In this document: positions 45,944 to 54,235 of the stretch, one piece after another | Layout of the letters: each line of letters opens with the position of its first letter | How positions within the stretch are numbered: position 1 is the first letter of the stretch | Assembly: GCA_900317955.1 (NCBI GenBank) | Contig: ONIP01000014.1 | Span: forward strand, 1-64,000 | DNA: 64,000 bases | Direction of reading: 5' to 3' | From: an uncultured Bacteroidales bacterium | GTDB taxonomy: Bacteria > Bacteroidota > Bacteroidia > Bacteroidales > P3 | Made by a program: the position numbers and the translations under genes | Notes under the pieces: model-generated | Seen by the model: the letters and a program-made list of their open reading frames with translations, nothing else | What the model was told of the DNA's origin: nothing | Databases searched by the model: none

Positions 45944-46627
45944 ATGAAGAAAATATTCTTGTATATAACTATTCTGCTGTTTTGTGCAGGAACGGCCAAC
46001 GCACAGCGCATACACGGCTATGTGTCGGCTGGAACCGCTACCTCTCAGGTGGAAGGGGATGAACTGAAAGGGTTTTCCCACTGGGGTCTGCACGGTGGTG
46101 TGGGGGCTGTCACTGCGCTCGACGACCGCGACAGATTCACCCTGACCGTGGAGGCCGACTACACTTGCCGGGGCATCTACAACAGAAAATACAACGCCGA
46201 GAACCTTTACAACATAAAACTGGACCTCCATTATGTCGACATCCCCGTAACCTTCTTTTTCCGCGACCCCTACGGTGGCCTTCGTATCGGTGCAGGACTG
46301 GTATACAGCAGGCTGGTATCGCAGCCTCATGGCATAATCGCTTACCGCCCTTCCTACTTTATACCCGACACCAACAACATGAAGTTCTTAAAAAACGACA
46401 TCTCCGCTGCCCTCGAAGCAAGGTTCACCATCTGGAAAGGACTCCAATTCAGCACCCGCTTCCAATATTCCATTTTCCCGGTAAAAAAAGACTGGGCATT
46501 CGACGACCACAACAGCCAATGGAAGAACAACTGCTACAACTCCTCGCTTACTTTTCGATTGATTTGGGAATTCGGTTATGACGAACGTCCGGGATACCAC
46601 CGAAAGTCCAAAGGTAGAGGCCGCTGA
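45944..46627 (+). CDS. Outer-membrane beta-barrel (porin/PorT-like) protein
   Basis: 227 aa with a signal peptide (KKIFLYITILLFCAGTANAQ). The mature part is alternating aromatic/polar beta strands (YTCRGIYNRKYNAENLYN, YVDIPVTFFFRD, GLRIGAGLVYSRLVS) of the PorT-like outer-membrane family. It lies 40 nt after the glycosyltransferase and 25 nt before coaD. Function not known. Confidence 0.72.
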   Translation: MKKIFLYITILLFCAGTANAQRIHGYVSAGTATSQVEGDELKGFSHWGLHGGVGAVTALDDRDRFTLTVEADYTCRGIYNRKYNAENLYNIKLDLHYVDIPVTFFFRDPYGGLRIGAGLVYSRLVSQPHGIIAYRPSYFIPDTNNMKFLKNDISAALEARFTIWKGLQFSTRFQYSIFPVKKDWAFDDHNSQWKNNCYNSSLTFRLIWEFGYDERPGYHRKSKGRGR

Positions 46628-46652
46628 TTCCTAACATAAAAAAACTACGAAA

Positions 46653-47075
46653 ATGAGAACAGCCCTTTTTCCAGGTTCATTCGACCCTTTCACTGCCGGA
46701 CACGAAGCCATCGTGCGCCGTGCCCTCGCCCTGTTCGACAAAATTTATATCGCCGTTGGCGTCAATACCGACAAAAAGTACATGTTCTCCATCGAGGAAA
46801 GATTAAAAATCATACGCAACTTTTTCCCCGACGACAAACGGATTGAACCAGTGTCCTACAGCGGCATGACAGTAGACCTCTGTCACCAGTTGAACACCCG
46901 GTTCATCATTCGCGGCATACGCAACGCCGCCGATCTGGACTATGAGCAGACCATTGCTGCCGTAAACCAAACCCTCGACCCCCAAATCGAAACCATCCTC
47001 CTGCTTGCCGACAGCCAACACCGCGACATCAGCAGCACACTCATTCGAGAGCAATTGTCACACCAATCAAATTAA
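46653..47075 (+). CDS. coaD: Phosphopantetheine adenylyltransferase
   Basis: 140 aa, a little short against the usual 155-165. N-terminal nucleotidyltransferase motif GSFDPFTAGHE, then IRGIRNAADLDYE and ISSTLIRE. Adenylylates 4'-phosphopantetheine in CoA synthesis. The C-terminal helix is shorter than usual. Confidence 0.93.
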   Translation: MRTALFPGSFDPFTAGHEAIVRRALALFDKIYIAVGVNTDKKYMFSIEERLKIIRNFFPDDKRIEPVSYSGMTVDLCHQLNTRFIIRGIRNAADLDYEQTIAAVNQTLDPQIETILLLADSQHRDISSTLIREQLSHQSN

Positions 47076-49170
47076 CTCAACTATCGATACGGAAATCATA
47101 TACCTCAAAGGTGTCGGTCCACAGAAAGCCGACATTTTAGCCAAAGAACTGGACATCCATACCTTTGGCGATTTGTTGCACTATTTTCCGTACCGCATGG
47201 TCGACCGCTCACACGTCAGCACGCTCTCCAACTTCAACCCCGAAGAACCCTATATTGTATTCCGTGGCCATGTAAGCGACATGCACACCGTCACTTCCGG
47301 ACGTTCCACAAGGATTGAAGCAACCTTCAGCGACGGCACTGGAAGCATGACCTTAGTGTGGTTCCAAGGACTTAAATGGATTCGGGAAAGTGTGCACAGC
47401 AACACGCTCTACAATGTAATGGGCAAGCCTACCCTCTATGGAAACACTTTGCAGATAGCCCACCCCGACATGGAACCTGCCGTGGTGGATGGCTCCCATC
47501 CCGCCCATCCCTTCCTGCCTGTCTACCGCACCACCGAAAAAGCCAAGAATAAAGGCATTACCTCGCGTGCCATCGCACGTATGACCGACACACTCATCCA
47601 GAAACTGCCCTCCTTCATGCCCGAAACCCTGCCCTCCTCCATGATAGAGAAATACCACCTGATGGACAGGCTGACCGCACTCCGCAATATGCACTACCCC
47701 GCAACCATGCAGGAATGGCAGCAGGCTCTGTTTCGTGAGAAGTTCGAAGAACTCTTTTTCCACCAACTCGACTACCAATACAGCCGCGTGTCCCGTCGCA
47801 ATCATTCGGTCGGACGTGTGTTCAACGTGGTTGGCGTCAACTTCAACAATTTCTACAACAAAAACTTACCATTCCCCCTTACCAACGCTCAAAAAAGAGT
47901 AGTCAAGGAGATTCGCGCCGACATGCGCACAGGCCGACAGATGAACCGTCTCCTGCAAGGCGATGTCGGAAGCGGCAAGACGCTCGTGGCGCTCCTTACC
48001 ATGCTCATCGCTCTCGACAACGGCTGCCAGGCATGCCTCATGGCGCCCACCGAGATACTGGCATCGCAACACTTCGCCAGCTTCAAAAAAATGCTCCACG
48101 GACTCGACATTCAGGTTGAACTACTTGTTGGTGCCATGAAAGCCAGCGAGAAAAAGAAGGTAAAACAACGCCTGTTGGAAGGCAAAATCGATTTTCTGAT
48201 TGGAACACATGCCTTGATTGAAGACGACGTGAAATTTGCCCAACTGGGCTACGTGGTCATCGACGAACAGCACCGGTTCGGTGTGGAGCAACGTGCTAAA
48301 TTATGGCGCAAAAGCTCCATTCCACCACACATACTCGTCATGACCGCAACCCCCATCCCCCGAACACTGGCCATGACCCTCTATGCCGACTTGGAATGCT
48401 CCGTCATCGACGAACTCCCCCCCGGCCGCCAACCTGTCATCACCCGCCACGGCACCGATGCCAAACGCGCCCTGCTCTTCAACTTCATGAAAAAACAGAT
48501 TGCCCAGGGTCGCCAAATCTATGTGGTCTACCCCCTGATTAACGAAAGCGAAAACCTTGACATGAAAGACCTCATGGACGGATACGAAAGCATCTCCCGC
48601 AGCTTCCCCCAGCCCCAATACCAACTCAGCATCGTCCACGGCCAAATGCCCGCCGACGCCAAAGCATACGAAATGGACCGTTTCAAACGAGGCGAAACCC
48701 ACATCATGGTCTCCACCACGGTGATTGAAGTCGGCGTCGATGTTCCCAACGCCACCGTCATGGTCATCGAAAATGCCGAACGGTTCGGTCTGAGCCAGCT
48801 GCACCAACTACGAGGCCGTGTAGGCCGTGGCGGCAACCAGTCTTACTGCATCCTCATGACCAAAGACGAACTAAGTCGCAACAGCCAGCAACGCATCCAA
48901 ACCATGTGCAGCACCACCGACGGCTTTGCCATCGCCGAAGCCGACTTGCGCCTACGCGGCCCCGGCGACCTCCAAGGCCTGCAACAAAGTGGCATGCTCG
49001 ACCTGAAAGTGGCCGACATTGTCGACGACGAACCCGTTGTCTGCGCCACTCGCGACGAAATCCACACAATCCTCGACAACGACCCCGACCTACAGAAACC
49101 CGAAAACAAAACCCTGCTACAATACATCCAACAACACTCCAGCACGCACCAATGGGGCAAAATAAGCTGA
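47005..49170 (+). CDS. recG: ATP-dependent DNA helicase RecG
   Basis: Fork-reversal and branch-migration helicase. The wedge OB-fold lies at about residues 75-180. The superfamily 2 core has LLQGDVGSGKTLVALL (Walker A), VVIDEQHRFGVEQR (DEQH), MTATPIPRTLAM, and VSTTVIEVGVDVPNATVMVIENAERFGLSQLHQLRGRVGRG. No ATG lies at the family start; the given start is a TTG (47005) inside coaD. Rare ATT (47071) or ATC (47083) starts just before DTEIIYLKGVGPQ would give a more normal N-terminus. Confidence 0.93.
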   Translation: MPTANTATSAAHSFESNCHTNQINSTIDTEIIYLKGVGPQKADILAKELDIHTFGDLLHYFPYRMVDRSHVSTLSNFNPEEPYIVFRGHVSDMHTVTSGRSTRIEATFSDGTGSMTLVWFQGLKWIRESVHSNTLYNVMGKPTLYGNTLQIAHPDMEPAVVDGSHPAHPFLPVYRTTEKAKNKGITSRAIARMTDTLIQKLPSFMPETLPSSMIEKYHLMDRLTALRNMHYPATMQEWQQALFREKFEELFFHQLDYQYSRVSRRNHSVGRVFNVVGVNFNNFYNKNLPFPLTNAQKRVVKEIRADMRTGRQMNRLLQGDVGSGKTLVALLTMLIALDNGCQACLMAPTEILASQHFASFKKMLHGLDIQVELLVGAMKASEKKKVKQRLLEGKIDFLIGTHALIEDDVKFAQLGYVVIDEQHRFGVEQRAKLWRKSSIPPHILVMTATPIPRTLAMTLYADLECSVIDELPPGRQPVITRHGTDAKRALLFNFMKKQIAQGRQIYVVYPLINESENLDMKDLMDGYESISRSFPQPQYQLSIVHGQMPADAKAYEMDRFKRGETHIMVSTTVIEVGVDVPNATVMVIENAERFGLSQLHQLRGRVGRGGNQSYCILMTKDELSRNSQQRIQTMCSTTDGFAIAEADLRLRGPGDLQGLQQSGMLDLKVADIVDDEPVVCATRDEIHTILDNDPDLQKPENKTLLQYIQQHSSTHQWGKIS

Positions 49171-49198
49171 TCGCCACACCTTCCAAAAACCAACACCC

Positions 49199-49591
49199 AT
49201 GATTCTGAAAGCACAACAAGGAGATTCCTTATCCTCTGGCAAACTAACCCTCTATGCCTTCGACGACACCGACCATCCTGTAGGTTGCGTCGAACTCTAC
49301 AACTACGACCCCATCAACCGCCGTGCCGCCGTCGGCATCGTCGTATCCAACGAGTATCGCCACAAAGGTCTTGGCACCGCCATGGTGCAGACCCTCACCT
49401 CCTTCTGCCAAAACAACACCTCTCTCCACCAAATCTATGCCGACATCGCGGCCACCAATACCCCAAGCCTCCATATCTTCCAAAAGGCCGGATACCGACA
49501 CTGCGCCACCCTGCGCGACTGGGTTCTTCGCTCCGACCGCTTCATCGACACCCTCCGTTATCAACTCATCCTCGAACCCTCTGCATTATGA
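49199..49591 (+). CDS. GNAT-family N-acetyltransferase
   Basis: 130 aa, one GNAT domain: AVGIVVSNEYRHKGLGTAMVQTL is the acetyl-CoA binding motif A (KGLGTA), and NTPSLHIFQKAGYRHCA is motif B. The substrate is not predictable. Its stop overlaps the mltG start (atga). Confidence 0.88.
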   Translation: MILKAQQGDSLSSGKLTLYAFDDTDHPVGCVELYNYDPINRRAAVGIVVSNEYRHKGLGTAMVQTLTSFCQNNTSLHQIYADIAATNTPSLHIFQKAGYRHCATLRDWVLRSDRFIDTLRYQLILEPSAL

Positions 49592-50604
49592 AAAAGAAAC
49601 ATATCATCCTCATCGTCATCGCTGCCGCCATACTCCTCATCATTGGCTCGGCACTCTTCTTGGTTCGCGAACAATACCTTGGCATCGACGAACCCCTGCG
49701 CATTAACGTCCCTCCCGGAACCGACTACACCGCATTGGTCGACACCCTTGACTCCCACCACTGCATCCCCAACCACACCACTTTCCACGCCATAGCCAGA
49801 CTGCGCCGTCTCCCCAGCCACATCAAACCCGGCAGCTACCTCCTCACGCCCAAGACCCATGTCATCCAGATGATACAAAAAATCTACTCCGGCAACCAAG
49901 ACCCCGTACGCATAACCATCAACAAACACCGCACGCTCCAACACCTGTGCCAATTCTTCAGCACCCGTCTCACCCTCAATCCCGACAGCCTCCTCCTCCT
50001 CTTGCAGTCAGATGAAATATGCAAAGAGTATGGCGAAACACCGCAAACCATCATCGGCCTCTTCCTCCAAAACACCTACGAAATGTACTGGACCACCTCC
50101 CCCACCGCACTCCTCGTCCGCATGAAACGCGAATCCGACTACTTCTGGGACAAACGTAAAAACCAACTCCAATCCCTCGGCCTCACCCGCCAGCAAGTAC
50201 TCACCATCGCCTCCATCGTCGAAGAAGAAACCAACGCCGACGACGAAAAAGAAGACATCGCCTCCGTCTACCTCAACCGGCTCCGCATCGGCATGCCCCT
50301 CCAAGCCGACCCCACCGTCAAATACGCCCTCGGCGACTTCTCCATCCGCCGCATCCGCGGCAACATGCTCGACTGCGACAGCCCCTACAACACCTACCGC
50401 TATGCCGGACTACCCCCGGGACCCATCTGCATCCCCTCTGTCTCCTCCATCGATGCCGTACTCAAAAACAAAAAAACCGACTATCTTTTCTTCTGCGCCA
50501 AAGAAGATTTCAGCGGAAAACACAATTTTGCCGCCACCTCCTCCGAACATTCCTCCAACGCCCAGCGCTTCCACAACGCTTTAAACAATAGAAACATACA
50601 TTAA
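49588..50604 (+). CDS. mltG: Endolytic murein transglycosylase MltG
   Basis: The frame is open earlier, but the coupled ATG at 49588 gives the normal product of 338 aa: an N-terminal membrane helix (KHIILIVIAAAILLIIGSALFL), then a LysM-like part and the catalytic region IASIVEEETNADDEKEDIASVYLNRL, where E of IVEEE is the active-site acid. QADPTVKYAL is also conserved. Cuts nascent glycan strands to end elongation. Confidence 0.93.
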   Translation: MKKKHIILIVIAAAILLIIGSALFLVREQYLGIDEPLRINVPPGTDYTALVDTLDSHHCIPNHTTFHAIARLRRLPSHIKPGSYLLTPKTHVIQMIQKIYSGNQDPVRITINKHRTLQHLCQFFSTRLTLNPDSLLLLLQSDEICKEYGETPQTIIGLFLQNTYEMYWTTSPTALLVRMKRESDYFWDKRKNQLQSLGLTRQQVLTIASIVEEETNADDEKEDIASVYLNRLRIGMPLQADPTVKYALGDFSIRRIRGNMLDCDSPYNTYRYAGLPPGPICIPSVSSIDAVLKNKKTDYLFFCAKEDFSGKHNFAATSSEHSSNAQRFHNALNNRNIH

Positions 50605-50653
50605 CCCCCCACACCCTCCATTCAAAAAAAACAGAAAATAATCGTCTATTTTC

Positions 50654-50683
50654 TTGATAATTTCAAAAAAAGTAGTACTTTTG
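50654..50683 (+). promoter_or_regulatory. Promoter of the SRP RNA gene
   Basis: TTG (50654-50656), 19 nt, TACTTTTG (50676-50683). The RNA starts about 5 nt after the -7 box. Confidence 0.8.
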
Positions 50684-50687
50684 CAAT

Positions 50688-50784
50688 TGGGTAAGTCTTA
50701 TACGACCAGCTCCCATTGAATCCCCCAGGGTAGGAATACAGCAAGGGTGTTTGGTTGTAGCGGTGCGATATAAACAGCTTACCC
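50688..50784 (+). ncRNA. ffs: Small signal recognition particle RNA (4.5S RNA)
   Basis: The ends pair (gggtaag 50689-50695 with cttaccc 50778-50784). The apical part has the SRP Ffh-binding core in its Bacteroidota form (cccccaggg-taggaa-tacagcaaggg). A T-run of 12 follows at 50785-50796, completing termination. About 97 nt, the normal bacterial size. Confidence 0.88.
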
Positions 50785-50804
50785 TTTTTTTTTTTTGTGT
50801 GTAT

Positions 50805-51635
50805 ATGTCAACAACAGTAATACTATCCTATCTCCTCATCATTGTCGGCATCGTGGCATGGGCCAGCCTCGTCCCCGGTAGCAGACACGTGGGTTCCAAA
50901 TTCACCTCCTGCATCACCATCTTCGGAGGTGCATTCCTTTTCGCCTCCTGTTTCATCAATCTTGTGCCCCACATCTTTCTTGGCGACGACCCCTATCGTT
51001 TTGTCACCCCCGGCATCCACTTCAAAATCGCCGCCTCCGTCATGGTCGGCTTCCTCATCCAGCTCCTGCTTGAGCAACTCACCCGCGGCATCGAACACGG
51101 CCACAACCACTGCCCCTGCTGCGAAGAAGAACAGGAATCCGTCGAGCATCACCACAGCCACCACCCCCACCCCGGCCACTGCCATACCGGCTCCGTCCAT
51201 CCCGTCACCGGACTCCTCATCGGGCTCTGCATCCACGCCTTCCTCGAAGGCATGCCTCTTGTCGACCTCGACGGCGACATCCACCAAGGACTACTCTATG
51301 GCATCGTGCTCCACAACATCCCCATCGCACTCGTCCTCGTCGGCCTTTTCATCAACAACCATTACAGCCTCTGGCGTTCCCTCGGCCTCCTCATGCTTTT
51401 CGCCGTCATGACCCCCCTCGGCTCCCTCTGCAACATCTACCTCCTCCCTGCCAACCCACTGCTCCAAAGCCTCATCATGGGCGTCGTCGTGGGCATCCTG
51501 CTCCACGTCTCGGTCAACATACTCTTCGACCACGACCACAACAACTTCACCATCACCAAACTCCTCCTCATCCTCATAGCCTTCACCGCAGCCTACTTCA
51601 CCCCCGGCTGCCCCGAAATCTACCCCATGTTCTGA
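50805..51635 (+). CDS. ZIP-family metal transporter
   Basis: 276 aa from the ATG at 50805; earlier codons would lie in the SRP RNA. Eight hydrophobic helices. A His-rich cytosolic loop (EHHHSHHPHPGHCHTG, near residue 125) and the metal-binding IGLCIHAFLEGMPLV and GIVLHNIPIALVL helices mark Zn/Fe transport. No separate promoter is clear; it may rely on read-through from the SRP RNA. Confidence 0.88.
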   Translation: MSTTVILSYLLIIVGIVAWASLVPGSRHVGSKFTSCITIFGGAFLFASCFINLVPHIFLGDDPYRFVTPGIHFKIAASVMVGFLIQLLLEQLTRGIEHGHNHCPCCEEEQESVEHHHSHHPHPGHCHTGSVHPVTGLLIGLCIHAFLEGMPLVDLDGDIHQGLLYGIVLHNIPIALVLVGLFINNHYSLWRSLGLLMLFAVMTPLGSLCNIYLLPANPLLQSLIMGVVVGILLHVSVNILFDHDHNNFTITKLLLILIAFTAAYFTPGCPEIYPMF

Positions 51636-51639
51636 ACTC

Positions 51640-51918
51640 GTAAATTCGTAAATTCGTAAATTCGTGAATCTTTTTGATGCGCCAAGGACTAACACATTAA
51701 CACATTCACACATTCAAAAAACGCATTAACACATTAACACATATGAACTCGTTAATTCGTAAATTCGTAAATCGATTTTGATGCGCCAAGGATTAACACA
51801 TTAGAATTCGTAAATTCGTTAATTCGTAAATTCGTGAATCTTTTTGATGCGCCAAGGACTAACACATTAACACATTAACGAATTAACACATTCAAAAACA
51901 CATTAACACATTCAAAAG
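51640..51918. repeat. Repeat-rich spacer with heptamer and octamer arrays
   Basis: The spacer is built of AATTCGT-type heptamers, AACACATT-type octamers, and a core (gaatctttttgatgcgcc, then aaggactaacacatta) in about three copies. Bases 51781-51892 recur at 62195-62306 with two mismatches in 112 nt. The left and right arms are partly complementary (gttaattcg and cgaattaac). No coding. Confidence 0.95.
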
Positions 51919-53028
51919 ATGACTCTCTCCGAAACCATAAAAGACCTACAAAGCCGCACCGAAGCCCTGCGTCGCTACCTCAATATCGACACCCTCATCG
52001 CCCAAGTGGCAGAAGAAGAAAAGCAAACCGAAGCCCCCGACTTCTGGAACGACCCCAAGCAAGCCCAGCGCATCATGAAAACCATCCAGTCCAAGAAAGC
52101 CTGGGTCAACGCATACAAAGAAGTTGAAAACTCCTGTGGCGACCTCACCGTCTTGGGTGAATTCTTTGAGAGCGGCGACGCCACCGAGCAGGAAGTCCTC
52201 GACCAGATAGCCATCACGCAACCCCTTGTCGAAGCCCTCGAACTCAAAAACATGCTCCAAGGCGAGAGCGACCACTTCGATGCCGTCCTCTCCATCAACG
52301 CAGGAGCCGGAGGAGTCGAAGCGCAGGACTGGGCCGAAATGCTCATGCGCATGTACATCCGCTATGCCGAAACCCACAACTACCATGTGGCCATCTCCAA
52401 CATCCTCGAAGGAGAAGGGGCAGGCATCAAAAGCGTCACCATGCAGATAGAAGGCGACTACGCTTTCGGCTACCTCAAAAGCGAGACCGGCGTCCACCGT
52501 CTCGTCCGCGTCAGTCCCTTCAACGCCCAAGGCAAACGCATGACCTCCTTCGCCTCCGTCAGCGTCACCCCCCTCGTCGACGACACCATCGAAGTGGTCG
52601 TCGACATGTCGCGCCTCAGCTGGGACACCTTCCGCAGCGGCGGCGCCGGTGGCCAGAACGTCAACAAAGTCGAAAGTGGTGTGCGTCTGCGCTACCAATA
52701 CAAAGACCCCTACACTGGCGAAGAAGAAGAAATCCTCATCGAAAACACCGAGACCCGCGACCAACCCAAAAACAAAGAAAATGCCATGCGACTCCTCCGC
52801 TCCCAACTCTACGAGCGCGAACTGCGCCACCGCATGGAAGAACAGGCAAAAATCAAAGCCTCTCAGAAAAAAATCGAATGGGGCAGCCAGATACGCAGCT
52901 ACGTCATGGACGACCGTCGAGTCAAAGACCACCGCACCAACTACCAAACCGGCGATGTCGCAGGCGTAATGGACGGCAAAATTGACAACTTCATAAAAGC
53001 CTACCTAATGCAATTCGGCGCAGAATAA
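51919..53028 (+). CDS. prfB: Peptide chain release factor 2
   Basis: 369 aa, reads UAA/UGA. The stop-recognition motif is S199-P200-F201 and the hydrolysis motif G244-G245-Q246. The gene is a single frame: the usual programmed +1 frameshift near codon 25 (after a YL) is absent, with RRYLNIDTL read through. It starts at the edge of the repeat spacer. Confidence 0.95.
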   Translation: MTLSETIKDLQSRTEALRRYLNIDTLIAQVAEEEKQTEAPDFWNDPKQAQRIMKTIQSKKAWVNAYKEVENSCGDLTVLGEFFESGDATEQEVLDQIAITQPLVEALELKNMLQGESDHFDAVLSINAGAGGVEAQDWAEMLMRMYIRYAETHNYHVAISNILEGEGAGIKSVTMQIEGDYAFGYLKSETGVHRLVRVSPFNAQGKRMTSFASVSVTPLVDDTIEVVVDMSRLSWDTFRSGGAGGQNVNKVESGVRLRYQYKDPYTGEEEEILIENTETRDQPKNKENAMRLLRSQLYERELRHRMEEQAKIKASQKKIEWGSQIRSYVMDDRRVKDHRTNYQTGDVAGVMDGKIDNFIKAYLMQFGAE

Positions 53029-53202
53029 AACCACGCCCCCCCTACATTCAAAATATCTTCATACCAAAGCATTTATACCTTTGTTCTGCAAGGGATTATC
53101 CTTTATTCCCATTCTATATGCTTCCTTGCCAGCTTAGTAATAAACTACTGACACAAAAGTAAATGCTTTTTATTGTTTTTTGCACTATCGCAACTAAAGG
53201 AC

Positions 53203-54201
53203 TTACCCCTTCAGGTTATTCCTACACGTCTGGATATACACATCCAATCCATCCATGCTGACTCCGTCCCTTTTCAGGCTCTCGAAAATCTCTAATGCAC
53301 GCTTGTATTGTCCTGCATTGAACAATTTCTTTGCCCTGTTAAATTCACGGTTTGCCTGCTGGTCTTTTTCACGGTTTGCCTCACACGCCACGATTTGTTC
53401 ATCTACGGGGGGGACAGCCACCTTCACACCGACAGCCTCTACCTTCGGTTCCTCTTTCTCAACCTTCACACTCTTCACTGCATCCTCCTTCACTCGTTCT
53501 TTCTTCTGTTTTTTCTGATTCGCTTCTACTACGCTCTTTTCCGGTTCCGGCTTCACAGTTTCTACGGGCTGGGGAGGAACCACCTGCGTTGTATCTTGTA
53601 CAATAGTATCAGCAATCCCTGCACCCGCATCAATCTCAGAGCCTTCCCTTGACAAAAAGAAAGCAAGCAATCCTCCAACCACTAAAGCTCCAGGTATACC
53701 CATCGACATAAGGTACTTCTTCACTGTCTTGCCCTTGTTACCTCCGCCCATCCGCAGGTCTATAAGCAATCCAATATCCGACTTGAAAGAAGAATCCGTG
53801 TGAATCGTAGTAACCTGCAAACCTCCATCTTCACCGGCAAGGGGCAACAAAGACTCTGGCAAATCTTCCGGCCATCCGGCAAATACGCCATCCGGCGACA
53901 CCGGTATAATCTTTCGCCCGCAACGGATAGCCTCTTCTATCTCCCTGCGAACCCAGTCACCCTTACTCGAACATCTCAGCAAAGCATCCTTAGTCAATAC
54001 CAAAAGGAAATAATTACAAGTCCTGATTGCAGGCAATATCTTGTTCGAGAAATAACCGTCCGTACACTCTTCAAAATCAAAGAACACACTATACCCTCGT
54101 GCTCTCAACTCATAATATATCGAACGCGCTTTATCGACATTGGACTGACCGTTCCCTTCTTTCCGTCTATAACTGATGAATATATCGTACTTCTCTTCCA
54201 T
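53203..54201 (-). CDS. Membrane-anchored TIR-domain protein with helical tail
   Basis: 332 aa. The N-terminal TIR domain (residues about 4-150) starts KYDIFISYRRKEG. W83-V-R-R-E87 gives the Trp/Glu arrangement expected around the catalytic Glu of bacterial NAD-cleaving TIRs, so E87 is the candidate. A transmembrane helix follows (about 164-184), then a Lys/Glu/Val-rich linker and a TPR-like C-terminus (REFNRAKKLFNAGQYKRALEIFESL). The TIR side is probably cytosolic and the TPR side outside. It follows the envelope protein by 34 nt. Codon use is unlike the C-rich genome bias. Possible roles are defence or signalling. Confidence 0.8.
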   Translation of the reverse strand: MEEKYDIFISYRRKEGNGQSNVDKARSIYYELRARGYSVFFDFEECTDGYFSNKILPAIRTCNYFLLVLTKDALLRCSSKGDWVRREIEEAIRCGRKIIPVSPDGVFAGWPEDLPESLLPLAGEDGGLQVTTIHTDSSFKSDIGLLIDLRMGGGNKGKTVKKYLMSMGIPGALVVGGLLAFFLSREGSEIDAGAGIADTIVQDTTQVVPPQPVETVKPEPEKSVVEANQKKQKKERVKEDAVKSVKVEKEEPKVEAVGVKVAVPPVDEQIVACEANREKDQQANREFNRAKKLFNAGQYKRALEIFESLKRDGVSMDGLDVYIQTCRNNLKG

Positions 54202-54235
54202 ATAATTGATTCTCGGTAAAACGTTTACAAATTGT

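Noticed and set aside
51640-51918. CRISPR-like array
   Set aside because: Repeats are 7-8-mers and partial long units without regular spacers, and no cas genes are present.
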